A stretch of 42,261 bases of DNA. It comes from Paulinella micropora. Its lineage: Eukaryota > Cercozoa > Imbricatea > Euglyphida. Within the stretch, counting starts at the first letter, position 1. Every line of letters begins with the position of its first letter. The notes beneath the pieces are model-generated. The model had not been told where the DNA came from. It did not search any database and saw only the letters and a program-made list of their open reading frames with translations. The stretch covers positions 331,147 to 373,407 of the forward strand of contig BJOX01000128.1 in assembly GCA_009731375.1 (NCBI GenBank), written 5' to 3'. Below are positions 35,013 through 42,261 of the stretch, one piece after another. The position numbers and the translations under genes were made by a program.

Positions 35013-36866
35013 ATGTCCCTGTTCAACCCTGTGGCTTTCACCTGCGTGCCCCCCAACGCTTGGACCAGCCGTTACGGGTTTTCTGATAACCTAGCCAATC
35101 CCGAAGTGCACGAAGTCCGGGCCCTGCGCTTTGATCCCGACCGACAGAGGTTCCGGTACACAACCGCGTATTCCGCGCTGGATCAATTCTATTTCGAAAT
35201 CCAGGAATTCGTGCCTTCGCAACATAAACAAAGTGACTCTTCCTGGACAAGCGCGCTATATATAGATGACTTTGTAATCCAAGCCTCGGACGCCTGCGGA
35301 AACCCGGCGGGCAGCTTTGAGGAGGGCTATGTATACTGCGGCGACTACGACGACTACACAGGCTACAATGGTATCCCGGATAGCGCCCTGCACGGTTGCT
35401 GCCAGCTATCTTGTTTGGGCAGCACGGACCAGTATGCCCGGTGTCGCAGGGTGCGTGTTCGTTGGAATGCGCCCGCTACAGCCCAGGGCGAGGTTCTCCT
35501 CGTTGCAAAAATAGGGGGTTATGTAGAAAGCATAGGGTCCGTGCGCCCCTACTGGAAATCTGTTTATCGCTACTGGTATGTGACTGATGCATTAGTTTTG
35601 CAGCCGAGACTGTCTGCCAATTACACCTGTTTTGAGAGCGCGAGCCCCACGCCTTCGCCAAGTCCAGCCGCTTTTAGCCCAACGAGCTCTACAACATCCT
35701 CGGACAGCACTAGCCCAACGCACTCTGTCAGCTTCTCGAACAGTGACAGCTCGAGTGGCTCCATGACGGTATCTGGCAGCCCGAGTGCAAGTGGCTCCGC
35801 AACGTCATCCAGCAGTGCCAGCCCAACTGGCTCCGCGACGGTATCTGGCAGCATAAGTGAAAGTGGCTCCGCGACAGCATCTGGCAGCGCGAGTGAAAGT
35901 GGCTCCGCGACAGCATCCGGCAGCACTAGCCCAACCGCCTCCACGACGGTATCTGGTAGTACCAGCCCAACTGCCTCCACGACGGTATCTGGTAGTACCA
36001 GCCCAACTGCCTCCACGACGGTATCTGGTAGTACCAGCCCAATTGCCTCCGCGACAGTATCTGGCAGCACTAGCCCAACCGCCTCCGCGACAGTTTCCGA
36101 CAGTCCCAGTCCCATTGGTTCCGCGACAGTATCTAGCAGCGCGAGTGAAAGCGGCTCCGCGACAGTATCTGGCAGCACTAGCCCAACTGCCTTTGCGACA
36201 GTTTCCGGCAGTCCCAGTCCCACTGGTTCCGCGACAGTATCTAGCAGTGCGAGTTCGACTGGCTCTATGATATCATCTGACAGTACCAGCCCAACCGTCT
36301 CTGCGACACCATCGGGCAGTACCAGCCCGACTGGCAGCGCCACGGAGACCGATCTGGACTCTTCTTCTTCCACCACAGAGCTAAGACCTCGGGCAACCCC
36401 GGCGTGCATGTCGGCTTGTGTTTCCGCGTGTGTGGCGGCAGCAAACGCTGGCAATTGCAATGTGCCTAGCCCAGCTGTGCACGCTGCCACAGCCCAGCCC
36501 AGCTTTGGGGAGCACCCCAAAGCAGGCAGCACACCGAACAGGGGGTTGGTGGCTAGCACGAGTGTGACAAAAATTGCTGCGGCATCTGGCACAGCTGTGG
36601 GGACGGTGGCACCGTTACAGAGGCTATGCTTCTATTCATTGCTAGCCATTCCAACATGCACAATTATGCTTTTGGTACTCGTTTGTTATCGCTGGTACTA
36701 CTACCAAAGGAATGCAAGAAACGACTTGTCCTTGGAGGTAGATGCTATTGCAAACGAAGAGCAAGCACTAGCACGCCCGCGCCAGACAGCTGGTTTGTCC
36801 CCGCAAGAGGCTGCCGCCGGATTGCGTCGCCTTGGGCTCGTCTTACAAACAGTGCCCGAAATGTAA
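35013..36866 (+). CDS. Mucin-like single-pass membrane protein
   Basis: The 617-residue product starts MSLFNPVAFTC. Residues 1-215 form a Cys- and aromatic-rich globular region (YVYCGDYDDYTGYNG, GCCQLSCLG) that I do not recognise. Residues about 218-450 are Ser/Thr-rich 12-residue repeats (variants of SGSTSPTASTTV and SGSASESGSATA), expected to be heavily O-glycosylated. A Cys-containing segment (CMSACVSACVAAANAGNC) follows, then a transmembrane helix (CFYSLLAIPTCTIMLLVLVCYRW) and a ~55-residue cytoplasmic tail. No N-terminal signal peptide is evident; it may be on an unrecognised 5' exon. The layout suggests an extracellular head on a glycosylated stalk. The stop is followed by AATAATAAAAAAAG, a probable polyadenylation signal. 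Confidence 0.75.
   Translation: MSLFNPVAFTCVPPNAWTSRYGFSDNLANPEVHEVRALRFDPDRQRFRYTTAYSALDQFYFEIQEFVPSQHKQSDSSWTSALYIDDFVIQASDACGNPAGSFEEGYVYCGDYDDYTGYNGIPDSALHGCCQLSCLGSTDQYARCRRVRVRWNAPATAQGEVLLVAKIGGYVESIGSVRPYWKSVYRYWYVTDALVLQPRLSANYTCFESASPTPSPSPAAFSPTSSTTSSDSTSPTHSVSFSNSDSSSGSMTVSGSPSASGSATSSSSASPTGSATVSGSISESGSATASGSASESGSATASGSTSPTASTTVSGSTSPTASTTVSGSTSPTASTTVSGSTSPIASATVSGSTSPTASATVSDSPSPIGSATVSSSASESGSATVSGSTSPTAFATVSGSPSPTGSATVSSSASSTGSMISSDSTSPTVSATPSGSTSPTGSATETDLDSSSSTTELRPRATPACMSACVSACVAAANAGNCNVPSPAVHAATAQPSFGEHPKAGSTPNRGLVASTSVTKIAAASGTAVGTVAPLQRLCFYSLLAIPTCTIMLLVLVCYRWYYYQRNARNDLSLEVDAIANEEQALARPRQTAGLSPQEAAAGLRRLGLVLQTVPEM
35690..36350 (+). repeat. 36-bp coding repeat array
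   Basis: Imperfect 36-bp units (for example GTATCTGGTAGTACCAGCCC next to AACTGCCTCCACGACG) encode the Ser/Thr-rich 12-residue repeats. Three successive units near 35935-36045 are almost identical. Confidence 0.85.
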
Positions 36867-37488
36867 ATAATAAAAAAAGAAACGTGGATTTATTGGACTA
36901 ATACACGGTGGTTGCACTTGGTTTTTTTTTTTTTTTNNNNNNNNNNTTGCGGCCGACGGAAGTGTGGGGTGGGGAATTTCGGCAATGGAAGGTAGCAACA
37001 AGATATTTTGGGGGGGAGGGGGGAACGAGGGCGGGGGAAAGGGCTAGCCTGCCGGGGAGGTTGGCTACCAGGGGAAGGGGAGGAAAGCCTGCACCCCCCC
37101 GCTCAGCCCCACGCGGGGCGGGGGGGGGGCCGCCTGCTCATGCGTGTGCCCGCGCTGATCTCTTCGACTCAAGGGTGTCACACCCCCGGGGGAAGAATTG
37201 TGTTCACGAAGAAAAAACTGATTTAATGAAGCAGACAAAATCTTTTGCTAATCTCCTGCAAAAAACCCTTTGACGACAATCGCCTATTGTCAGTGCAGCC
37301 AGCGCACTGTCTGGCGCACGGAAATCCGACGTGCGCCTGCAACACACACAGACACGCACACATAGGAGGAGGCACGGTGGGCTTCAAAATGCTGATGCTG
37401 CAAAAAAAAAGGTAACAGGCCTTTGGATAAAAATGAGAATGAATATCCAAAACAACTTACCTCTTGAACATCCTGGTTGTTCTGGTTC
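36867..37488. other. Spacer with gap, G-tract and inverted repeat
   Basis: A T-run leads into 10 N (36937-36946). G/A-rich sequence and G10-CCGCC at 37120-37134 follow, then AC microsatellite-like sequence near 37345. I see no gene. Open frames across the N are not credible. Confidence 0.5.
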
Positions 37489-37509
37489 TTACTCGTTTTT
37501 ATCCAAAGG
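37420..37509. repeat. 14-bp inverted repeat
   Basis: CCTTTGGATAAAAA (37420-37433) and its reverse complement (37496-37509) are perfect and 62 nt apart. The right arm overlaps the last codons of the small minus-strand ORF. GTAAGT and GTAAGA donor-like sites and a TTTTTTTTTGCAG acceptor-like site lie on the minus strand here, so a 3' UTR intron is possible. Confidence 0.75.
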
Positions 37510-37686
37510 GTACTTTTCCACACGTTCGACCGACAGTCGGGACCTCTTGGAAGAAGACCCCTGCGCCTGCCGCTCCTCTCCCTTTCGCTTTTGTGCCTTC
37601 TTGTACTTTTTTTGCAAGGCCTTCCAGTTCTTGATGCCAGCAATTTGGCAGGCGGGGCGCTCCGCCTTGCTATTCGCCTCTAACAT
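37489..37686 (-). CDS. Small basic hypothetical protein
   Basis: The 65-residue product starts MLEANSKAERPAC and is rich in Lys/Arg (WKALQKKYKKAQKRKGEERQ, SSSKRSRLS), suggesting a nucleic-acid-binding or nuclear protein. The frame stays open upstream (EVRRAIEK before the Met), so the real start may lie further up, on the strand opposite the ORF at 37707. No family is recognised. Hydrophilic composition on this strand, compared with a hydrophobic reading on the other, supports it as coding. Confidence 0.35.
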   Translation of the reverse strand: MLEANSKAERPACQIAGIKNWKALQKKYKKAQKRKGEERQAQGSSSKRSRLSVERVEKYPLDKNE

Positions 37687-37706
37687 TTTTTCGATCGCGC
37701 GCCTGA

Positions 37707-38063
37707 CCTCTTCTGTGCTCTCCTGCGCCGGAGTTGCAGGAGGTGCAGCTGCTGCACAGTCGACACGCGTACGAGGAACAGCAGCGGCGAGCGGGTGTCG
37801 AGGCCGAGCTAGACCCCGAGTTCGAGGCGAAGCGACGCGCCGCCTTCGAGGCCGTGTGCGCTGGCTTGCCCGTAGACAAGTTGCCCCGCTGGCTATCGGA
37901 CAAGGAGGCAGAATCCATGCCCGTCCTAACCTACACCCCAGCCCCGACGAACGCGATTGGATCCCGCGGATCAGCAGACAGTGCCTACGTGCCTTGGGGA
38001 AAAAAACAAAGTAGTCTGATGTTTAAATTTAAAAAAGGAACCGACGAAGTTTTTACTTTTTAA
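37707..38063 (+). CDS. Small hypothetical protein without an ATG
   Basis: The frame is open from 37707 after a TGA and ends at 38063. It reads ELQEVQLLHSRHAYEEQQRR..., an acidic helical stretch (ELDPEFEAKRRAAFEAVCAG), LPRWLSDKEAE, and a C-terminus SSLMFKFKKGTDEVFTF followed by A-rich 3' sequence. There is no ATG before mid-protein, so it is either a 3' exon, a TTG/CTG-initiated ORF, or a gene whose start was lost to an indel. Codon and residue use look genuine. It runs head to head with the small basic ORF. Confidence 0.35.
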   Translation, partial: PLLCSPAPELQEVQLLHSRHAYEEQQRRAGVEAELDPEFEAKRRAAFEAVCAGLPVDKLPRWLSDKEAESMPVLTYTPAPTNAIGSRGSADSAYVPWGKKQSSLMFKFKKGTDEVFTF

Positions 38064-38119
38064 CAAAAAAAACAAGGCGGGGTCCAAAAAAACTCAAAAA
38101 AAAACTAAAAGACACAACA

Positions 38120-38725
38120 TTAGCCCCGCCAGCCGTTGATGCCGTGCCACAGCAGGTCAATGTCTCGCAGATAACGCCGGGGCATCCAACACATTGCTTC
38201 CTCTCTCATGTAATCGACATCCCCCTTCATAGCCAGCAGCCTGCCCGCGTAGCGGAACTTGGCGCTCGCTTTCTCCCACACGGCTTGCGCCGCCGGGACA
38301 GGGCCCTCCAGGGGCAGGTCCGCGCACACCGGGTCCAGCTTCAACATGTCGATGACGGCTTCGTGCAAGAACGCCCTGGCCTTGATGGTCGGGTTTGTGA
38401 ACTGTCCCTCGAAAATACGCCGCAGCGTTAGGTAGTTCTGGGTCAGTCGCTGGTCGACCGCCTCTTTTAGCGCGAAGTTTCTGACAGCATAGCACCTGTG
38501 CTTGTGTTCTGCCTTCCAGTGCTTTTTCTGGCACTTGCGGTCGCAATACAAGTGCAACTTGCAGCGCGCGCACGGCTTCAGGGGCTCAGACTCCGAGTCG
38601 GGGCGCTGGCACGTCGCGCACGCCAGGATATTTAGCACGGGGTCCGGCTCCGGGGGTGGCGGCGTGGGCGGACGGGGCGGCACTTGGGTAGACGCGACGT
38701 CTGCTGCCTCGGTCTTGCCCTCCAT
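38120..38725 (-). CDS. Single MYND zinc-finger protein
   Basis: The 201-residue product starts MEGKTEAADVAS; a Met seven codons upstream is possible. A Pro-rich segment (PPRPPTPPPPEPDP) precedes one MYND finger (CATCQRPD...LKPCARCKLHLYCDRKCQKKHWKAEHKHRC) with all ligands present. The C-terminal ~120 residues are helical (LHEAVIDMLKLDPVCADLPL) and resemble the C-terminal part of the divergent neighbour (LEAVLDLVRLNPATATLP), so the two genes are paralogues sharing more than the finger. The likely role is a protein-interaction adaptor. Upstream, C-tracts read as G-tracts on its sense strand. Confidence 0.8.
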   Translation of the reverse strand: MEGKTEAADVASTQVPPRPPTPPPPEPDPVLNILACATCQRPDSESEPLKPCARCKLHLYCDRKCQKKHWKAEHKHRCYAVRNFALKEAVDQRLTQNYLTLRRIFEGQFTNPTIKARAFLHEAVIDMLKLDPVCADLPLEGPVPAAQAVWEKASAKFRYAGRLLAMKGDVDYMREEAMCWMPRRYLRDIDLLWHGINGWRG

Positions 38726-39080
38726 TTTTTGGTCAAAAGTACACAAAGACTTGCAATTCTACAAATGCGGACTTGCCTTTCTCCCCACAAAAACAAAAAA
38801 AGAAACACATCGGGGGGGAGTGGGGCCGCCACCTGCGAAACGGCGGACGCAGGGTGCCCCCCACCACCCACGGGGGGAGGGGAGGTTGTGTGTTTTCCCC
38901 CCGGGAATTCGGCGCAGATGGCGGGGGAGGGGTTGCGGCCCCCCCCCCTCTTCTTCACTCGGGCGCATACCCCCTTCCTCCCCGGGAGGGGCGCGGCCCC
39001 CCCCCCCCCCCCCCCCCCCCCTCCCCCCCCTNNNNNNNNNNGAGCTGTGCACAAAAAAGAAAAGTGAGCTTTTTCCAGTC
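38726..39080. promoter_or_regulatory. Divergent MYND-MYND spacer with two G-tract/CCGC sites and a gap
   Basis: On the minus strand it has G10-CCGCAACC (38931-38948) and G25-CCGCGCC (38990-39021), both oriented with the left gene. After C25 a further C8 and T lead into 10 N (39032-39041). The right gene's equivalent element, if any, may be in the gap. Confidence 0.4.
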
Positions 39081-40232
39081 ATGCCGAGCGACACCGTGCT
39101 GTCCTTCTATAGTTGTGCCAATGCGGCTTGCGGGGGCATGCTGCGAAAGCAGAGATTGGTCGGCCAGAAAAAATTTGCCTCCAAATATCGCGCCTGTGCC
39201 CAATGCCGCGTGGCTTACTATTGCAGCGTGGCCTGCCAAGAAGCCAATTGGAAAGCTCGGCACAAAGTGTCGTGCCTGGCCGGAGTCAAGAACAATGCAC
39301 AGCACGCGCGGGCCTTGGCTTTTCTACAGCAAGTCGGGACTAGCCAAGACCTGTGCAATTCACTGCTCGCAGCCGCGGACAAGGCGCAGCGTGACAAAAA
39401 AATGTGCGACGTGTTTCTGCTAGCGACGGCGCGCCCGAGTTGTCCGGGAATCGCCATCGCCGCGCTGTCCCGCGCGGATCTGGCACAGCCCAAACTGCAA
39501 CATCTGCGGGCCGAGGTCAAAACTATACCACCAGAGATCGGCGTGTGTGTCGTGGTGGAGGCACTGCTCGAGCGCCTGCCCGAGAGAGGTGGACTTTGGA
39601 AAAAGAGCATCACACCCACCGTTATTGGCAGAGCTGGAGCCGGGGGGAGAGTCGGTGGAGGCGATCCCCCCCGCAAATCCCCTGCCCCCAAAGGACAGGG
39701 CGGTCGCCACCCCCGCGCCCACTCTCTAGCCACTACAAGCCGCGCCCTGGACTGTGCCTGCTGCTCCCGCGAGGATTCCGCGGCCGCGCCCTTGCTGGCC
39801 TGTTCCCGCTGTCGCCTCGTCATGTATTGCAACGCCACCTGCCAACGTGTCCACTGGCAAACGTTGCACAAGGCGCACTGCCGTCCAAAGATACAACCAG
39901 CGATGGCAGCGGTCTTGGCCATGGATTTACCGCAAAGGCATCTCGCGCTCAAGCGGGCGGGGATGTCGACAGTCTTACTGGAAGGCCGCTTGCTCCTCCT
40001 AGAGGCAGTTCTCGACTTGGTGCGGTTAAATCCCGCCACGGCCACACTGCCGCCACAGCCTGCCCCGAGAGAAAGCCTGTTCTTTCAGCTCTGCGCAGAA
40101 AAAGCCCGTGTGGCGGCTGAACGCTTGGCGCGGGGGCAAGCACCCTACTGCTTGCAAGCCGAACTGCAGAGCTGCGAGCCCCCCCTTCTGCAACCGCAGA
40201 TCCTGTCTTTCTGGGCGCGTCGTCAGGACTAA
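39081..40232 (+). CDS. Double MYND zinc-finger protein
   Basis: The 383-residue product starts MPSDTVLSFYSC. MYND finger 1 (CANAACGGML...YRACAQCRVAYYCSVACQEANWKARHKVSC) has a long insertion between the first Cys pairs. A helical region and a basic/Gly linker (GGGDPPRKSPAPKGQGGRHPR) follow. Finger 2 is CACCSRED...LLACSRCRLVMYCNATCQRVHWQTLHKAHC. The C-terminal helical region carries LLLLEAVLDLVRLNPATATLP, also seen in the left neighbour. The finger-linker-finger-helical layout matches the gene at 25694-26875. The function is inferred as adaptor or recruitment through MYND-peptide binding. AATAAA follows the stop near 40291. Confidence 0.85.
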   Translation: MPSDTVLSFYSCANAACGGMLRKQRLVGQKKFASKYRACAQCRVAYYCSVACQEANWKARHKVSCLAGVKNNAQHARALAFLQQVGTSQDLCNSLLAAADKAQRDKKMCDVFLLATARPSCPGIAIAALSRADLAQPKLQHLRAEVKTIPPEIGVCVVVEALLERLPERGGLWKKSITPTVIGRAGAGGRVGGGDPPRKSPAPKGQGGRHPRAHSLATTSRALDCACCSREDSAAAPLLACSRCRLVMYCNATCQRVHWQTLHKAHCRPKIQPAMAAVLAMDLPQRHLALKRAGMSTVLLEGRLLLLEAVLDLVRLNPATATLPPQPAPRESLFFQLCAEKARVAAERLARGQAPYCLQAELQSCEPPLLQPQILSFWARRQD

Positions 40233-40623
40233 GGACAAGGGGGTGGACGCCGGGTGCCAAAGTAAGAGACTAGTTTTGTCAAAGCTTTTTAATAAAACGT
40301 GTGTGTGATGTAACTTTCCCCATTTCTTCTTTTCTGAACACAAAGGGAAAAAACCCACCATAGTTTTTTTAATTCTACTTGCAGTACGCGCAAAAACAGA
40401 GGCCGCGGCGACTGTGCAAAACATGTTCGGTGCACTAGCCGCCAAAAGAAGGGGGGGGGGGGGAGAGAAATGCGCTCTTTTTTTTGCCTTTTGTCCCCTC
40501 CCTCCTTTTCTTCCCCACACGCCCAAAAAAAATAGGGGCTTGGCATTTAGGCACCGGTGTCGCCTTCCCTGTCTGCTTATTTATTTAAAAAATAAAAAAA
40601 AGTTTTCGAGAGAATCATTCTCA
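40233..40623. other. Spacer with AATAAA and G13 tract
   Basis: TTTTTAATAAAACGTG (about 40287-40302) is a probable polyadenylation signal for the MYND gene. G13 at 40451-40463 lies on the sense strand about 160 bp before the primase start. TTTATTTAAAAAATAAAA (about 40580-40597) lies 25-45 bp before the start and could be a TATA-like promoter. No other gene. Confidence 0.5.
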
Positions 40624-42195
40624 ATGGCCGCTACTATCTTGGAGCGCGGCAGCGGCTGGCATCAGGCGCAGGCCGTGGCTCGGGCTCTGCGAAAGCTGGT
40701 GGAAACCGGCAGCGCGCGCACCGGCGGCGCCAACTTCACGCTCATGTCGGGCGGCAAGCTGCACCTGACGGCCGCCGAACAGCGGCTCGCGGCTGCGTTG
40801 CTGCGCAAGCTCGCCCGCGGCGACTTTGCCGCGCAGCTGAACCGTTTCCCGCTAGTGCAAGTCATAGCGGACCCCTCGCCGCTGCTGATCGACCTGGACG
40901 CGCGCCAAGAGGGCGCTCTGACGCCCGACCGGTTTCTGGCCTTCCTCGAGCGCCTGATTTTGGTGCTGGCGCGGCTGATCACCGAACGCCTGCTCGCCGG
41001 TGGCCGCACGCCGGCCCAGGCGCGGGCCGCCTGCACCGTGCACGTGCTCCAGTCGCACGGCCGCGTCGGTAGGTGGAAGACCGTGCCGGGCGACGAGCGC
41101 CGCCGCGCCTGGCGGAGTTACGACAAGCTCTCGTACCACCTCGTGTTCCCGCGCCTGGTGCTGGGCTGGGCGGACGCCGGCCTACTGCTGTGCCGGACCA
41201 TCGCAGAATTTGCGCGCGAATATCCGGAGTCCGACGTGGACGCTGGGGCCGTGGTCGACCTGTCCATCTACAAGCGGGGCGGCGGCATGTCCCGCTTCCC
41301 CTGGTGCGACAAGGCCAGCCGCCAGCCCTGCACGGGCTGTTTCCAGCTGAATGCGCGTGACCGTGCGGTCTGCCCCTTTGGCCGCAACTGCCACCGACCC
41401 GTCTTCGCACGCAGGCCCCTGCTCCCGTTCCGGCGCTACGCCGTTGTCGCAGACAGCGGACGGTCGGCGCTGGTCTTTGCTGCGTGCGACGACCTGGACG
41501 ACGCTGGCCTCGACTACTTCGTCGCGGGCGCCAGCGTGGGCGACGCGGGGCCCGCCGCCTGGCACGACGCCGACGCGCCCGCTCTCTTCAAAGCACGGCC
41601 GTTTGCAGGCCGGCCGCCGCCGCAGGCCCGCGGCCCAGCTCCTCCGGCGGCCACTGTGGCGGCAACTGGGGCCCCAACTGTGGCGGCCACTGTGGTCTCC
41701 ACAGTGGCCTGGGGCGCCGCCAGCGGGAGCTGTGCCCGCGCGCCTCCGGGTCCCGCGGTCGTTCTGACTCTGGGCGGCCCCGGCCGCTACCGGCAGGCGC
41801 AAATGACGGACGCCCTGCTCGGCCACGCGCGGCCCTACCTGGGCACCGGCGCGCAGCTGCAGAACGTCGTCTGGAAACCGCGCGGCTACCTCGCCGCGTA
41901 CACCGTGCCCAACACCGCCATCTGCCCCTTCCGCCACGCCCGGGAGGGCTCCGTCGTCCCGCACCACAGCAACCGCCTGCGCCTGACCCTGGGCGCGACC
42001 GAGTTCACAGTTTCCTGCTTCCACTGCGCCAGCCAGGCGCGCTTCCGGCTGCCCGAAGCCACGCGCTACAAGCTCTACCTCGCGCGGGCGCAGACGCTGA
42101 CACTGCGCCCTCCAGACGACGAAAAAATACCAAAAAATAAGAACGAGGCAGCCGTCGAGAGCAAGCTCAACGAGCAAGGTCTACCCTGCCAATGA
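40624..42195 (+). CDS. Archaeo-eukaryotic (UL52/PrimPol-like) DNA primase, stand-alone
   Basis: The 523-residue product starts MAATILERGS. The three primase catalytic motifs are visible: LLIDLDAR with Asp90/Asp92 (motif I), KLSYHLVFP with Ser170/His172 (motif II) and VVDLSIYKRGGGMSRF with Asp212 and Arg224 (motif III). The C-terminal zinc site has Cys434, His447 or His448, Cys465 and Cys468 (AICPFR...HHSNRLRL...VSCFHC), as in herpesvirus UL52 and PrimPol. The family makes RNA or DNA primers for replication. No helicase domain is fused. Between motif III and the zinc domain are a Cys cluster (PCTGCF, then CPFGRNCH; Cys236, 239, 250, 256) and an Ala/Pro/Val-rich linker (about 330-370). The ORF is intact. 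It is the only clear replication gene in the window. Confidence 0.8.
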   Translation: MAATILERGSGWHQAQAVARALRKLVETGSARTGGANFTLMSGGKLHLTAAEQRLAAALLRKLARGDFAAQLNRFPLVQVIADPSPLLIDLDARQEGALTPDRFLAFLERLILVLARLITERLLAGGRTPAQARAACTVHVLQSHGRVGRWKTVPGDERRRAWRSYDKLSYHLVFPRLVLGWADAGLLLCRTIAEFAREYPESDVDAGAVVDLSIYKRGGGMSRFPWCDKASRQPCTGCFQLNARDRAVCPFGRNCHRPVFARRPLLPFRRYAVVADSGRSALVFAACDDLDDAGLDYFVAGASVGDAGPAAWHDADAPALFKARPFAGRPPPQARGPAPPAATVAATGAPTVAATVVSTVAWGAASGSCARAPPGPAVVLTLGGPGRYRQAQMTDALLGHARPYLGTGAQLQNVVWKPRGYLAAYTVPNTAICPFRHAREGSVVPHHSNRLRLTLGATEFTVSCFHCASQARFRLPEATRYKLYLARAQTLTLRPPDDEKIPKNKNEAAVESKLNEQGLPCQ

Positions 42196-42197
42196 TG

Positions 42198-42241
<44 letters not shown>

Positions 42242-42261
42242 GTTTTTTTTTCTTTTTTTTT
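42198..42261. repeat. Terminal poly-T tract
   Basis: About 60 nt that are almost all T, starting three bases after the primase stop and running to the window end, interrupted only by GG and one C. It could be a genuine T-tract 3' to the gene, the poly-A of an inverted retro-element, or a homopolymer where assembly ended. Confidence 0.7.

Noticed and set aside
35621-36592. 323-codon minus-strand ORF opposite the mucin-like repeats
   Set aside because: Repeat-driven antisense shadow of the Ser/Thr-rich array.
1-42261. CRISPR arrays, tRNA or rRNA genes
   Set aside because: No regularly spaced identical repeats with unique spacers, and no recognisable tRNA or rRNA sequence was seen by eye. The tandem arrays present are coding repeats.
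42198-42261. Telomere or viral terminal repeat at the window end
   Set aside because: It is only a T-homopolymer without a telomeric unit and without a counterpart at the left end. Window edges need not be molecule ends.

Overview
The window looks like eukaryotic nuclear DNA or DNA of a virus of eukaryotes. The coding capacity is C2H2, MYND, RING and RanBP2 zinc fingers, F-box/leucine-rich-repeat proteins, an NHL propeller, secreted or membrane-anchored surface proteins and a herpes-UL52/PrimPol-type primase. GT-AG introns are inferred at the left end, AATAAA-like signals follow several genes, and there are no Shine-Dalgarno-led operons. I cannot name the organism. Twelve N-gaps, most of them flanked by G/C homopolymers, show a draft assembly.

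Layout. (1) 1-4036: an AT-richer, intron-rich gene (seven short introns) for a DUF7869-type transposon-like protein ending in a RanBP2 zinc finger, with one in-frame stop, followed by about 1.1 kb of non-coding DNA. (2) 5145-6203: a C2H2 zinc-finger array fused to a PD-(D/E)XK-like nuclease domain. (3) 6.5-42.2 kb: a GC-richer, gene-dense, nearly intronless block on both strands. In order it holds: a membrane protein (-), a C2H2 protein (+), a CoiA-like fragment (-), a coiled-coil protein with a tail-fibre-like domain (+), an LRR protein (+), an alpha/beta hydrolase (+), a RING/TRAF protein (-), a frame-broken ~700-residue protein (+), a hypothetical (-), a broken F-box/LRR gene (+), a membrane protein (-), a zinc-ribbon hypothetical (-), an NHL protein (-), a double-MYND protein (+), a hypothetical (+), two head-to-head paralogous surface proteins (- and +), an LRR pseudogene, a mucin-like membrane protein (+), two small ORFs, two head-to-head MYND genes and the primase. 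Intron-poor dense coding, expanded MYND/F-box/LRR/zinc-finger families and a primase would fit an endogenised or free large DNA virus. No capsid, packaging ATPase or DNA polymerase gene is visible, so this stays an inference.

Spacers share two striking features. First, sense-oriented G-tracts, often ending in CCGG or CCGC, lie roughly 70-350 bp upstream of many start codons. Second, a ~600-bp repeat family (copies at 7528-8141 and 11207-11800) is built around a ~315-bp palindrome whose arms carry nested hairpins with a compensatory change between copies.

Several genes are broken at homopolymers, so part of the apparent decay may be sequencing error. Functional links between the genes are mostly unknown. 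The clearest themes are protein-protein or ubiquitin-type adaptors (MYND, F-box/LRR, RING), cell-surface adhesion (PKD-like/BspA-like/discoidin-like proteins and a mucin-like protein) and DNA transactions (nuclease fusion, CoiA-like, primase).
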